NCBI RefSeq assembly: GCF_016464385.1
Contig: NZ_JADMLH010000023.1
Span: forward strand, 1 to 64,000
DNA from: Nucisporomicrobium flavum
GTDB lineage: Bacteria > Actinomycetota > Actinomycetes > Mycobacteriales > Micromonosporaceae
Reading direction: 5' to 3'
Length of the DNA: 64,000 bases
Part shown: positions 54,801 to 60,854 of the stretch, in pieces
How positions within the stretch are numbered: the first letter of the stretch is position 1
Layout: the number at the start of each line of letters is the position of its first letter
Position numbers and translations under genes: made by a program
Notes under the pieces: generated by a model
What the model was told of the DNA's origin: nothing
Seen by the model: the letters and a program-made list of their open reading frames with translations, nothing else
Databases searched by the model: none

Positions 54801-55389
54801 CGACCCACTGGCCGTCGGCGGTCCGACGGTTGACCGGTATGCGGTGCATCTGGGCCGTGAACGTACCGTCGGCGTTCTCGAAGACGGTCGTCGTCGCCGA
54901 ACCCAGATCGGGCCGGGGCTTGCTCGACGCGGGATCGAAGCCGCGTACCCGCCGCGCGGGGTGCTGCTTCACCACGGGGTCGCGGTGCACCGTGGATCCC
55001 GAGTCCTTCTCCCGGGTTTTCGCTCGATGGGTCGTGAACTGAGGCACGGACCCACGAGGTCGTCGGGGATGGCCACCCACCGTCTTCGCACCTTTGCGCG
55101 GCGCTGTTTCCGTGGCCGCTACCCGGTGCGGTTTGCCGGCCGCCGTCCCCCACACCTGGTCGGGAGTGTCCGGGGTGGCAGCCGTTGCACCGGGGGTCGG
55201 CGCCGCGGTGGCGGGAACCTCGGCCATCGTCACCATCAGCGTGGTCACCATCAACGCCGACAGCGCGACCCGGCACGCACGCGAACTCAGCAACGCCACA
55301 ACAAACCCCCGCAAGAGACCAGGACCAACCGTGGAGGACCATCGACGGAGTCGCCGTGATCGATGGCGGTCCACCGAGGACAGTGCCAT
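45832..55389 (-). CDS. Giant secreted RHS/YD-repeat protein with C-terminal HNH nuclease (polymorphic toxin)
   Basis: A 3185-residue exported protein. Residues 1-62 are a long signal-anchor region (hydrophobic core ALSALMVTTLMVTM). A DNRLRE-like beta domain follows near 205-415, two LamG/concanavalin-like modules near 960-1065 and 1265-1385 that resemble each other, and dozens of YD repeats (GYDxxGRLxxxT) from about 1470 to 2735. The RHS core ends at NPYAYGNDDPLGNSDPTGHD near 2800, after which the variable tip begins. A hydrophobic stretch lies near 2965-3000. The last 85 residues hold an HNH nuclease: VCLYC, QVDHIYPLK and NLAGACGPCNASKG. The shell would encapsulate and deliver the nuclease to a competitor. 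Immunity candidate directly downstream. Confidence 0.93.
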   Translation of the reverse strand: MALSSVDRHRSRRLRRWSSTVGPGLLRGFVVALLSSRACRVALSALMVTTLMVTMAEVPATAAPTPGATAATPDTPDQVWGTAAGKPHRVAATETAPRKGAKTVGGHPRRPRGSVPQFTTHRAKTREKDSGSTVHRDPVVKQHPARRVRGFDPASSKPRPDLGSATTTVFENADGTFTAQMHRIPVNRRTADGQWVADPTLAASAKAGGAAQAAGITNPTGSRTTSDSTYVKSGVTQNFSSDNALYVGAHEGYRYNSFIKFDGFASQFPNAYVVSAKLYLDTEYSGLGSLQTCESTPVSVAPVTSSWSPTTLKTFPGPSTGAVIGTGSWAAGVNCAQGRQWGAVPLNPRTLTNWAHGYAPNYGFAVTAAYAEASWKEFNPDNAYLSIEYAADGAGASYAETLYTSPWNNKTGWANVTIQNEGSATWTPSNGYQLGYQIYTVANGTRTLFSTSNYLTPMPKTVAPNKSVSVTATLPALTPGKIYEVCWDMVHSGQYFSGLGIPQTCYALDVVNNAPVVDALFPYNNSTQFTLTPALSMSARDVDAYPGNALTYTFNLYANGSSTVLATSGSSTASTWVVPAGKLAWGGVYFWSAQVSDGNKASAWSQPAYFTVPAPAQPLVTGHLGVVAADATVQGVSPAAGNYSTQAVDASVPGITVGPQLEIRRTYNSMDPRLANAFGSGWSSLLDMRVVPDSDGSGSVVVVMPDGHEERYGRNPDGSYTPPPGGRRVLTDQVGTDYTYYWVRDPSGLTYTFRAASTDLVTGTPVVRISEVSDDDKHVVQFSYKSVSVPQPSGGTQEYWLPSDMDRDPNDWWGTGLLSAVNFTWGSAQIATSTGATVVVPHISAVTLQQNDLRYRTWSYGYDTQNALTSVCAPAAPDCTRYGYTTGTNSGSRFTSMVTDSNPKAYWRLNDAPGATRAVDKVAVNVGTYDATLSNVTLGQPGALAGSPATSAGFNGSSSRMALPDNLVAGSNPTVAMWFKTTQAGGTLFSYQGKPAGTTATSDFVPAIYIGTDGKLRGQFWNGSLSPMTSPAAVNDGKWHYVVLSGAATNQYLYLDGARVATRSGGTIAASGMPYVTVGAGQLGGGWPAIPAGNALGWFSGQVQDVSFLNRPLGLPAVQQQYAAGRVAVRELTTNTLPSGKTVATIGYDVVGDRVTSLTTGAGGTYQFGAPVTTGSTGYYRGAVVSTRPNLGYPMSEASGTIAANSLGLDPADDDPKDGVYNDVVLGAPGIFGASGDTAAALNGKSSYVALPSKAIDDTTGSASAVLWFRTTTAGGVLLSYQSGPIGTTLTGSYVPALYIGNDGKLRGQFWDGALSPMVSGKAVNDGVWHMVALTASGSNQTLWLDGQSQATRTKNAITGQAASAGLTTVSIGAGYIAGGWPAQQAGNPQGYFDGQIAQAALHTLDIDKVAPGAAATLFQAKGSATAPTPATTVAITEPGGGRATITLDPGNGMRTTAVTNALGQTTGYTFDTRGHQTSVTDPNGHTTSRVYDTNGNAIQRTTCQTAGSCQTTYSSFFWNAADPSDPTNGKIRYSADARAGSTGTANTAYRTSYTYTPAGRVATVTGPPTAEAPAGRTTTYTYTTESTPAIPNAPGQSLTAPPGLLASVKDPRGQVTSYQYYDDGQLGTVTEPSGQVTRFDYDVYRGTLLKQTVTSDAYPAGLQTFFSYDDQDRRLTRRSPTTTDAVTGRVHTPYQTLSYDADGNVSTDSTADWGQLTEIYVADGNALVKKVVPVEGQTGLDPTRTTTYTFTAGNQLESVTDPLNRRTSYGYDGFGRNTSRTAADGTVYRYGYSPVGDLETTTLVGWTGDPAAPTAPTDLVLESRAYDPAGRLASATDAMGRTARYTYFDDDRLQSVTDAAGTADSVVTATYTYDAAGHQASECANWTPEDGCSRLTQYTVDAANRITKTVVDPSGVNVSTSRTFDRNDNVLTETLTGGGESRLTTYGYDTAGRLASQKVTNGSKTLTTTMAYDQRGLLTSRTDPRGNETGASPAAFTTTFRYDEAGRRISVTTPPAPTENVGGTSVSAVATALTGYNTFGDTVETQSPTGIIETNTYDTGGQLKATAWPPYKAPDAAGPVTAVVQYGYDEVGQLKKLTDPLGHDVSFTYDQLGNRVATTRQDGRVSRTSFNTVGEVLSTTDATGARTEATYNALGQQITSTQIVRKPAPAAYTATYGYNAAGRIESVKDPLGKTTLQTYNSLDLLKTVTDPLGHTTRFDYNLVGQPTNRLAPDGTASVNVYDQAGRLTAVKNLDKAGATLRTVTYDYDAADNQVTVTDPRNKTVTFDYDALNRVSRQVQPGSPGQTITTTFGYDADGHRTRYTDPNGNITTYTYNVLNLRESKIAPSVAGKTAAADRTTVTRYNAAGSPISETRPGGVTTTNTYDDTGRLRIQTGAGAEAATPDRSFDYDDADRLITAKAGATTETFTYDDRGLMLTSSMPGWNSSFGYDAAGRVKSQTNPSGTSTFDYDDAGNLATQVDALSGKTLTFGYDTVDALKSISYGASGPTRAYGYNDLHELTSDVLKNAAGATQSSVTYDYDDAGHVESKTTTGFTGSAANTYTYDDAGRLASWTAGSVTTPYTYDPAGNRTRAGPTTYGYNERSQLTTATTGDKTATYTYTSRGTTATVSANGSTTTYGSDAYDQQVTAGNATYGYDALGRLTTQTTAAGTRSLTYDDLTNTVASDGTQTFNHTPGGTAISVRENGNSAFTSVDRHGDVTGSFGLSSGTQLSSATYDPYGNVVASSGNRPRIGYQGGWTDVTTGFVNAASRWYNPANGAFTSADTQENAPAPAVNANPYAYGNDDPLGNSDPTGHDACSAQMEAAARILRDRARVAAALLLGTLLMEAHARANFLSFMRLARARQLQNAREWAAHEAGLNAYIRSFNASVRGGFGSSGHSYYGPYRSGSRSASAYDAGMTGLQNSRPSKGGFSITLISENVGWGLLGVAGVGLAIAAWPATVAGAGAAAAIGVAADYALAASDSSCTAANAPPKPKDVAPERGKGPAKATGQTNFANQADPGLPASVTAPDNAPEADALAAPAQAQLDDACFTGALQRSDGTRSAGVWECGAGEGEGPESAPQDESPPPYNRDEYDDVPEGMRNHILTNDPVCLYCRDARSTQVDHIYPLKADWLSGGYKDSREVRSARVNAESNLAGACGPCNASKGARELWVTWLPPMFQEYF

Positions 55390-55456
55390 TCATGGGAGTC
55401 TTTACGGAGCCTTAAATGTGTGAGACATGCCACACAGCTTCTCGGGTTCTGCTCAC

Positions 55457-55462
55457 TATCGT
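55457..55462 (+). promoter_or_regulatory. -10 hexamer TATCGT of the mycosin-like gene (leaderless)
   Basis: TATCGT fits TANNNT and ends 6 bases before GTG 55469, which begins a clean signal peptide. The region also carries the promoter of the divergent RHS gene, which I could not place. Confidence 0.5.
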
Positions 55463-55468
55463 GACGTG

Positions 55469-56677
55469 GTGAGATTCGGGCGTCTCTGCTTGGCTGCCGT
55501 TGCCACGGCATGGATTGCGGTCACTTCTCTGCCGGCGTCAGCCGCACCTTCGGTGCCGGCGGCTCGACAGTGGGCGCTCGACACCCAGCACCTGAACGGC
55601 CCCCGCCTCTGGGAGCGCAGCAAGGGTGACGGCGTGACGGTCGCCGTCGTGGACAGCGGTGTGGACGCCGGCCATCCGGATCTCGGTACGCGAGTGCTGC
55701 CCGGCGCCGACTTCACGGGTCACGCCGCGGACGGCCGGCTGGACGTGTCGCCGGACTCGCACGGCACGGCAGTCGCCGGCATCATCGCCGGAACCGGCCG
55801 CAACCGGGCCGGTGCAGCCGTAACCGGCCTCGCCCCCGAAGCTGACATCCTTCCGATTCGCGTCGCCGACGGCGCTGTAAGCGATCTCACCGCGGTCGCG
55901 CAGGGCATCGACTACGCCACAACGCATGGCGCAAGAGTCATCAATATCTCGCTGTGCACGCCGATCATTCATCCACAGATTCGCGACGCGGTGGCCGAAG
56001 CGATCCGCCAGGACATCGTCGTTGTCGCCGCCGCGGGAAACGACGGCCTGGACGGCAACTCGCCCCAGTACCCCGCTGCCCTGCCCGGAGTCCTCGCTGT
56101 GGCCGCATCCGACGTGAACGGCCATCGCTGGGCCAAGAGTGAAACCGGAAGCTACATCGGCCTGACCGCGCCGGGGGTAGACATCTACACCACGGGCCGC
56201 CAGGGGTCGTACGTCACTGTCACGGGCACCAGTTTCGCGGCGCCTCATGTCGCCGCAGCCGCCGCCCTGCTGCGCTCCCGGTATCGAAATGAAAGCGCCA
56301 CACAGATCATTACTCGGTTGACCAGCACCGCTGATCACGCCGCCGATCGCACCGGCGAGGTCGGCTACGGGATCATGGACGCCGGCCGGGCACTGACCAC
56401 CGAGGTGCCTTCCCCCGATACAGCGAATCCGCTGTTCGAGGCGCCCCAAGCGGCCGCAGCGGTTCAACCGCGTGAGCCACATCGCGGGCGAACCGGACCG
56501 CTGCTCCTGGTGGTCTACGGCAGCGTTGGCCTTGCGGCACTGGCGGGAGCCGGTATGGCACTCCGCCGATGGCGCCGTCCCCGACAGCCGATCATTGACC
56601 GGCGATCTGCACGATCCGGTCCCGAACCATCTCGCCGATCGTCGCAGGGCGGGTCTCGCCGGCCGCCACCGAGGTGA
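55469..56677 (+). CDS. Mycosin-like subtilisin serine protease, membrane-anchored
   Basis: A 402-residue S8 protease. Signal peptide residues 1-26 (RLCLAAVATAWIAVTSLPASA). Catalytic triad: Asp in VAVVDSGVDAGHPDL near 61, His in DSHGTAVAGIIAG near 97, Ser in GTSFAAPHVAAA near 254, with oxyanion Asn in VAAAGND near 191. A C-terminal helix near 348-370 (LLLVVYGSVGLAALAGAG) plus basic tail matches mycosins, the type VII secretion proteases. No ESX genes are in the window. It is divergent from the RHS toxin and may process surface proteins such as it. GTG 55469 chosen over ATG 55427. Its last 86 bases overlap the convergent gene. Confidence 0.9.
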   Translation: MRFGRLCLAAVATAWIAVTSLPASAAPSVPAARQWALDTQHLNGPRLWERSKGDGVTVAVVDSGVDAGHPDLGTRVLPGADFTGHAADGRLDVSPDSHGTAVAGIIAGTGRNRAGAAVTGLAPEADILPIRVADGAVSDLTAVAQGIDYATTHGARVINISLCTPIIHPQIRDAVAEAIRQDIVVVAAAGNDGLDGNSPQYPAALPGVLAVAASDVNGHRWAKSETGSYIGLTAPGVDIYTTGRQGSYVTVTGTSFAAPHVAAAAALLRSRYRNESATQIITRLTSTADHAADRTGEVGYGIMDAGRALTTEVPSPDTANPLFEAPQAAAAVQPREPHRGRTGPLLLVVYGSVGLAALAGAGMALRRWRRPRQPIIDRRSARSGPEPSRRSSQGGSRRPPPR

Positions 56678-57176
56678 CGTTGCGGCCTTGCGTGACCACG
56701 CCGACGACAAGGAATTGCTGAGCAGCGTTTTCCTTGGCCGCCTTCGTCGCCACCGTGGCCGTACTCGGGCCCGACACAATCACATCGCAGTGCTGCACGA
56801 CGACCCCGTTGACATACGGCATCGCGGCGGCGGCCGGGGATGTCGGCACCGGGAAACGCTGCACGTTGATCCGGCCCGAAACCGCCGCCTGGGTCAAACT
56901 GGTCCAGATCGCCGCATCGGCGGACGCCTGCGAGGCGGTAGCCCCGTCAGTCCCGGCGAGCAGGCAGGCACGGAAGTTGCCTCCGACGTTGTGAACCGGC
57001 GTCGCGGACTGCGAGGTTGCGTTGCTGTCCGGCCACAACAGCCACGCGCCGACGGCAACCAGCACAACCGTCCCGATGCCGATGGCCAGCCAATGGCGTG
57101 GCGCGCGCACCTGGCTTCGCACCTTCGTCTTCCAGTTTCCTGATTCGATCCGCCCCACGTGCGAGAACTGTGCCAC
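56592..57176 (-). CDS. Membrane-anchored protein with BMP/PnrA-like (partial) binding fold
   Basis: A 194-residue protein: cytoplasmic N-terminus (about 1-28), one transmembrane helix (near 29-48, HWLAIGIGTVVLVAVGAWLL) and an extracytoplasmic domain with two cysteines (FRACLLAG near 70 and VVQHCDVIVSG near 130). CDVIVSGPSTATVATKAA followed by FLVVG resembles half of a BMP/PnrA periplasmic-binding fold, where such a strand-loop binds nucleosides or purines. Full BMP proteins are about 330 residues, so this is a shortened variant. GTG start with GGAAGG 6 bases upstream. It overlaps the 3' end of the mycosin-like gene by 86 bases, convergently. Function unknown. Confidence 0.7.
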   Translation of the reverse strand: MAQFSHVGRIESGNWKTKVRSQVRAPRHWLAIGIGTVVLVAVGAWLLWPDSNATSQSATPVHNVGGNFRACLLAGTDGATASQASADAAIWTSLTQAAVSGRINVQRFPVPTSPAAAAMPYVNGVVVQHCDVIVSGPSTATVATKAAKENAAQQFLVVGVVTQGRNVTSVAAGETRPATIGEMVRDRIVQIAGQ

Positions 57177-57262
57177 ACCGGCCTTCCGTGATCGAGCCCT
57201 TCAAGCCTGCCTGCCGCTCTGTCCGGACTCGACGGTGATCCACGTAGCCGCGGAGTGGCGGC

Positions 57263-58228
57263 TCAGGACAGGGCTTCGGCGCGCAGGCGGTCGAGGGCGT
57301 CGAGGGTGCCGTCGCGGCGGAGTTTGCGGATCAGGTACTTGGACAGCAGCGCGTTGCCGAGCAGGTGGAGTGTCTTGTTGGGCGGCGAGCTGAACCCGCC
57401 GGCCGTGTGCGGCGCCCACACCGCCGCGCCTTCGGTGACCTCGAGCCAGCCGGTGCCGACGCGGTTGGACACGCCGGCCGCCTGGGGGCGGAACGCGTGC
57501 GCGGCGAACCCGGCGCGGCGGCCGCCCGGGGGCAGGAGGCCGGGGGTGACGTCGAGGTGCAGGCCGCGGTCGCTGTGGCCGGTGACCCGTACCGGTGCGA
57601 TGACCGGGTAGCCGTCGCCGCCGCGGTACGCGATCACCTGGTGCGGCATCTTCCCGGCCTGCCGCGCGACCTTCGCGGTGTCGACGCGGGGGCCGGTGCC
57701 CTTGGCGGGCGGGTCCTGCGGCTCCGGCGGCCCGGACGGGACGGCGCCGAACACCTCCGGCGTGCCGGCGGCAGCGAGGTCGGGCCAGCTCACGATCCGG
57801 CTCACCGGGATGTCGATGATCAGCCGGTATTCGATGTACTCGCGCATCGCCCAGGTCCAGAACCGGCCGGTGGGCAGGTCGCCGAAGAACTTTTCGGCCT
57901 GCTCGGTCACCACGGCCAGCCGCTCGGGCGACGGTTCGGCGGGCACGACGGCGGTGCCCTGGGCGAGCACGAACCGTGAGCTGGTGGCGAAGCCCTGGTC
58001 ACGCGTGTGGTACGCCATCGCGATCCGCGGCTCCTGGAGCAGGCGCCGCACCTTGGCGGGGAAGGCGAGCGACGTCGTCAGGGCGAGGCTGCCGGCCTCG
58101 CGGTCGACCAGCCCGATCGGGCTGACCGGGACGACGACTGCGCCGCCGGCGGGCGTGAGGTAGGCGGAGACGGTGACCAGGTCGCCGGCGAACACCGACT
58201 GCACCTCGTCGGGCCAGGTGACGGACAT
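57263..58228 (-). CDS. Flavin/F420-binding split-barrel protein (pyridoxamine phosphate oxidase-like)
   Basis: A 321-residue protein. The N-terminal half has the split beta-barrel of PPOX/FMN- or F420-dependent enzymes: VFAGDLVTVSAYLTPAGG near residue 12, VSPIGLVDREAGSLALTTS near 35 and AMAYHTRDQGF near 70. The C-terminal half (from about 185) is a second related segment around KMPHQVIAYRGGDGYPVIAP. Likely a deazaflavin- or flavin-dependent reductase or oxidase; the cofactor cannot be chosen by eye. Start ATG 58228 with a G-rich ribosome binding region; TACTTT (rc, near 58262) is a possible -10. Not in the EPS operon, though on the same strand (83-base gap). Confidence 0.82.
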   Translation of the reverse strand: MSVTWPDEVQSVFAGDLVTVSAYLTPAGGAVVVPVSPIGLVDREAGSLALTTSLAFPAKVRRLLQEPRIAMAYHTRDQGFATSSRFVLAQGTAVVPAEPSPERLAVVTEQAEKFFGDLPTGRFWTWAMREYIEYRLIIDIPVSRIVSWPDLAAAGTPEVFGAVPSGPPEPQDPPAKGTGPRVDTAKVARQAGKMPHQVIAYRGGDGYPVIAPVRVTGHSDRGLHLDVTPGLLPPGGRRAGFAAHAFRPQAAGVSNRVGTGWLEVTEGAAVWAPHTAGGFSSPPNKTLHLLGNALLSKYLIRKLRRDGTLDALDRLRAEALS

Positions 58229-58311
58229 GGCCCCCACCCTGGAACGCCAAGATCGGAAAGTAAACGCTTCTGCCCGAACGTCCGTGATTCCGGGGACGCC
58301 CGAGCGGTTCC

Positions 58312-59856
58312 CTATTTCTTCGCAGCGCCCGTCCGCACGAGCAGGACGACGCGGACCATGGGGAACCGTTTGTCCTCCTTGACCTGGAAGTTCTTGCTGA
58401 GGATGTCCGCGGCCGCCGGCTTCATGCCGTCCCAGGCGTTCTTCGACGTCGACGTGCTGACCAGCCACAGGCGGTTGTTCCCGGACAGGCACGGCGCCGG
58501 GTCCGGGCACTCGGCCGCGCCGAAGTAGCCGGTCTGGCCGGCCGTCCGGTACAGCAGCACGTCCTTCGGCCCGCCGTCGCGGAGCTCGTACTCGGCCGCC
58601 GCGCGGGCGAGGTCGCTGCGGCCGCCCAGTTTGTCGTTGTAGACGATGCCGTCCTTGGCCTGGGCGTGGTCGCGGACGTAGTACAGGGCCGTGCGGTAGT
58701 CGGGCTGGCCACCGACCGGGCTCTCCCGGACCTCCCGATGGTCCGCCAGCGACAGGTACGTGAGGCCGGGCAGGGCGAGCGCCGCGCCCAGCACCCACCA
58801 CGTGCCGTGCGGTCTGCGGCCCAGCGGGCGGGCCACGTGGCAGATCGCCGTGGCGGCGAGCAGCGCCCAGGCCGGCAGCGTGAAGAGCATGTAGCGGCCG
58901 ACGAACAGGTGCAGGACCGAGACCGTGACGTAGCCGAAGACGATCGGTCCCGCCGACCACGCCAGCAGCATCGCCGTCGCGGGCCGGTTGCGCTGCCAGA
59001 GCATCACCGCGCCGAGCAGGGCGAGGGGGACCAGGACCCACGCGAGGCCGGTCGAGAGGAACACCCGGCCGAGGAAGGCCCGGGCCGTGTCGAGGTCGGC
59101 CCTGATCCAGGACACCTGCGAGGACTGGTGCTGCGCCATGGCGGGCAGCGGGATGACCACGAGAACGACCGCGCCGAGGGCGCCGGCGAAGCGCCAGCGG
59201 CGGACCTCGTCGGTGCGCGACGTGGCCAGCAGCAGGTAGAGCAGCTGGCCGCCGACGACCGTGATGCCCATGAAGTGCACCAGGCCGGTCACCGCCGTCA
59301 CCGCGGCCCAGGCGGCCCACCGCCGGCCGACCGGACGCTCCAGCGCCCGCAGCAACAGGTACGTCGACAGCGTCGCCAGCAGCGTCACGAGCGCGTACGA
59401 CCGCACTTCCTGGGCGTACCGGGAGAAGGCGGGGATCACGGCGAGCAGGAGCCCGGCGACCACCCCGACCGGCGTGCTGACCAGGCGGCGTCCGATCAGG
59501 ACGACGATCGCTCCGGTGAGCGCGAGCGCGGCGATCGACGGGATCCGCAGCGCGGTCAGGGAGTCGCCGGCGACGGCGATCCAGCCGCGCATGAGCACGT
59601 AGTAGAGCGCGTGGACGATGTCGAGGTGGGTGAAGAGGCGCCCGAGCTCCGACCACGTGATGGAGATCGCGTGGTAGGTCGCGTACTCGTCCTCCCACAT
59701 CTCGCGCTGGTCGGCACCGATCAGGCTGACGGCGGCGATGACCACCGCCGGCAGCAGCGCGAGCCAGGCCGTCCAGCCCGCCGGACCGGTGCGGCGCGGC
59801 TCGTGGGCGCCGGGGATCCGGGCGACCTGGGGTTTCTCGGGGGCGGCAACTGTCAT
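58312..59856 (-). CDS. GT39-like membrane glycosyltransferase (EPS operon)
   Basis: A 514-residue membrane protein with about eleven hydrophobic helices. The first external loop has WEDEYATYHAI near residue 53, the acidic pair expected at the active site of GT39/ArnT-like polyprenyl-phosphate-sugar transferases. A C-terminal soluble domain from about 385 (QPDYRTALYYVRDHA) is typical of the actinobacterial members. Its ATG overlaps the stop of the GH26-like gene by 4 bases (ATGA), third gene of the GT2-GH26-GT39 operon. Likely adds a sugar to, or initiates, an exported polysaccharide. Confidence 0.87.
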   Translation of the reverse strand: MTVAAPEKPQVARIPGAHEPRRTGPAGWTAWLALLPAVVIAAVSLIGADQREMWEDEYATYHAISITWSELGRLFTHLDIVHALYYVLMRGWIAVAGDSLTALRIPSIAALALTGAIVVLIGRRLVSTPVGVVAGLLLAVIPAFSRYAQEVRSYALVTLLATLSTYLLLRALERPVGRRWAAWAAVTAVTGLVHFMGITVVGGQLLYLLLATSRTDEVRRWRFAGALGAVVLVVIPLPAMAQHQSSQVSWIRADLDTARAFLGRVFLSTGLAWVLVPLALLGAVMLWQRNRPATAMLLAWSAGPIVFGYVTVSVLHLFVGRYMLFTLPAWALLAATAICHVARPLGRRPHGTWWVLGAALALPGLTYLSLADHREVRESPVGGQPDYRTALYYVRDHAQAKDGIVYNDKLGGRSDLARAAAEYELRDGGPKDVLLYRTAGQTGYFGAAECPDPAPCLSGNNRLWLVSTSTSKNAWDGMKPAAADILSKNFQVKEDKRFPMVRVVLLVRTGAAKK

Positions 59857-60854
59857 CGGACCGTGAATCCAAACGTCTTGTTGTCCACCCGGTCGCGCAT
59901 GGCCTGCTGGGCGGCGGAGTCCGCGTCGATCTTCCAGCGGGCGGACCCGTTCTGGTTGAAGTAGACGAAGCCGAGCATGTCGTCGTCCCGGGCGACGCCG
60001 CGGGCCAGGTCGCGGACCCAGCCGGGCCGTTCGCTGCCGGGCTCGCCGCCGGTCTCGACGATGAGGAACGGCTTGTCGGTGAAGCGGCGTACGGCCCGCT
60101 TGGTCGGCCCGAACAGCTCCGCGTACGTGTGCTTGCCGCGGTGGGTGTAGTAGCCGTCGATGCCGATCCAGTCGACGTACTTGTCGCCGGGGTAGAGCGG
60201 CTTGAGCTTGACCGACGGCACCGGGTTGATCACGTTGGGGGTCCACGTCCAGATGACGTTGCGCGCGTCGGCGGCCTCGAAAAGCTGGTGCAGGTGGCGC
60301 CAGGCGGCGACGTACACGCCGGGCTTGACCTTCTTCGCGCCCCACGGATACCAGTTGCCGTTCATCTCGTGCGCGAAGGTCATCGCGACGGGCACGTTGA
60401 CCCGCCGGATCTCCTTGGCGAACGCCGTGATGTACGCGTCGTGCTTGCCCGCGGCGATGTCGGCGAGCTTGGCGTTGAACGGCTCCCACCGCACCACGGG
60501 CAGCGCCCCCTGCTGGTACGCCGTCCGCACCTGCGACGCCGCGAACTGGTCGTCGAAGCTCTCGAAGATCGTGAGCATGTTGGGCTGCTTGCCGATGCGC
60601 TGCGCGTACGCCTTCACGTTGTCCACGGCCGTCGGGTCGCCGCCCAGCGAGACGCCCAGGAACTTGCCCTTGGGCCGCAGCAGGGGCTTGATGTCGTACA
60701 CGGGTGGGAGCGGCGCCGGGGCCGCGGCGCCGGAGGCCGAGCTCTTGCCGGGGCCGGCCGGGTCGGCGTGGAAGGTGATGTTCTGGGCGATGGCGAACTC
60801 GAGGACGGCCACGGCGGACATCACCGAGCCGATCAGCAGGTGCCGGGTGCGCAC
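59853..60854 (-). CDS. GH26-like secreted or membrane-tethered glycoside hydrolase (EPS operon)
   Basis: A 333-residue protein with an N-terminal hydrophobic signal/anchor (residues 5-24, LLIGSVMSAVAVLEFAIAQN). A GH26-type TIM barrel has acid/base glutamate in FAHEMNGNWYPWG near 163 and nucleophile glutamate in PFLIVETGGEPG near 265. GH26 covers beta-mannanases and related endo-enzymes; in polysaccharide operons such hydrolases trim or release the chain. The GTG start abuts the TAG of the upstream synthase with no gap (TAGGTG), and the stop overlaps the GT39-like gene by 4 bases. Substrate is probably the polymer made by that synthase. Confidence 0.88.
   Translation of the reverse strand: MRTRHLLIGSVMSAVAVLEFAIAQNITFHADPAGPGKSSASGAAAPAPLPPVYDIKPLLRPKGKFLGVSLGGDPTAVDNVKAYAQRIGKQPNMLTIFESFDDQFAASQVRTAYQQGALPVVRWEPFNAKLADIAAGKHDAYITAFAKEIRRVNVPVAMTFAHEMNGNWYPWGAKKVKPGVYVAAWRHLHQLFEAADARNVIWTWTPNVINPVPSVKLKPLYPGDKYVDWIGIDGYYTHRGKHTYAELFGPTKRAVRRFTDKPFLIVETGGEPGSERPGWVRDLARGVARDDDMLGFVYFNQNGSARWKIDADSAAQQAMRDRVDNKTFGFTVR

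Noticed and set aside
57177..57262. Small gene between the BMP-like and split-barrel genes
   Set aside because: 86 bases only, without a supported frame; it is promoter DNA of the BMP-like gene.
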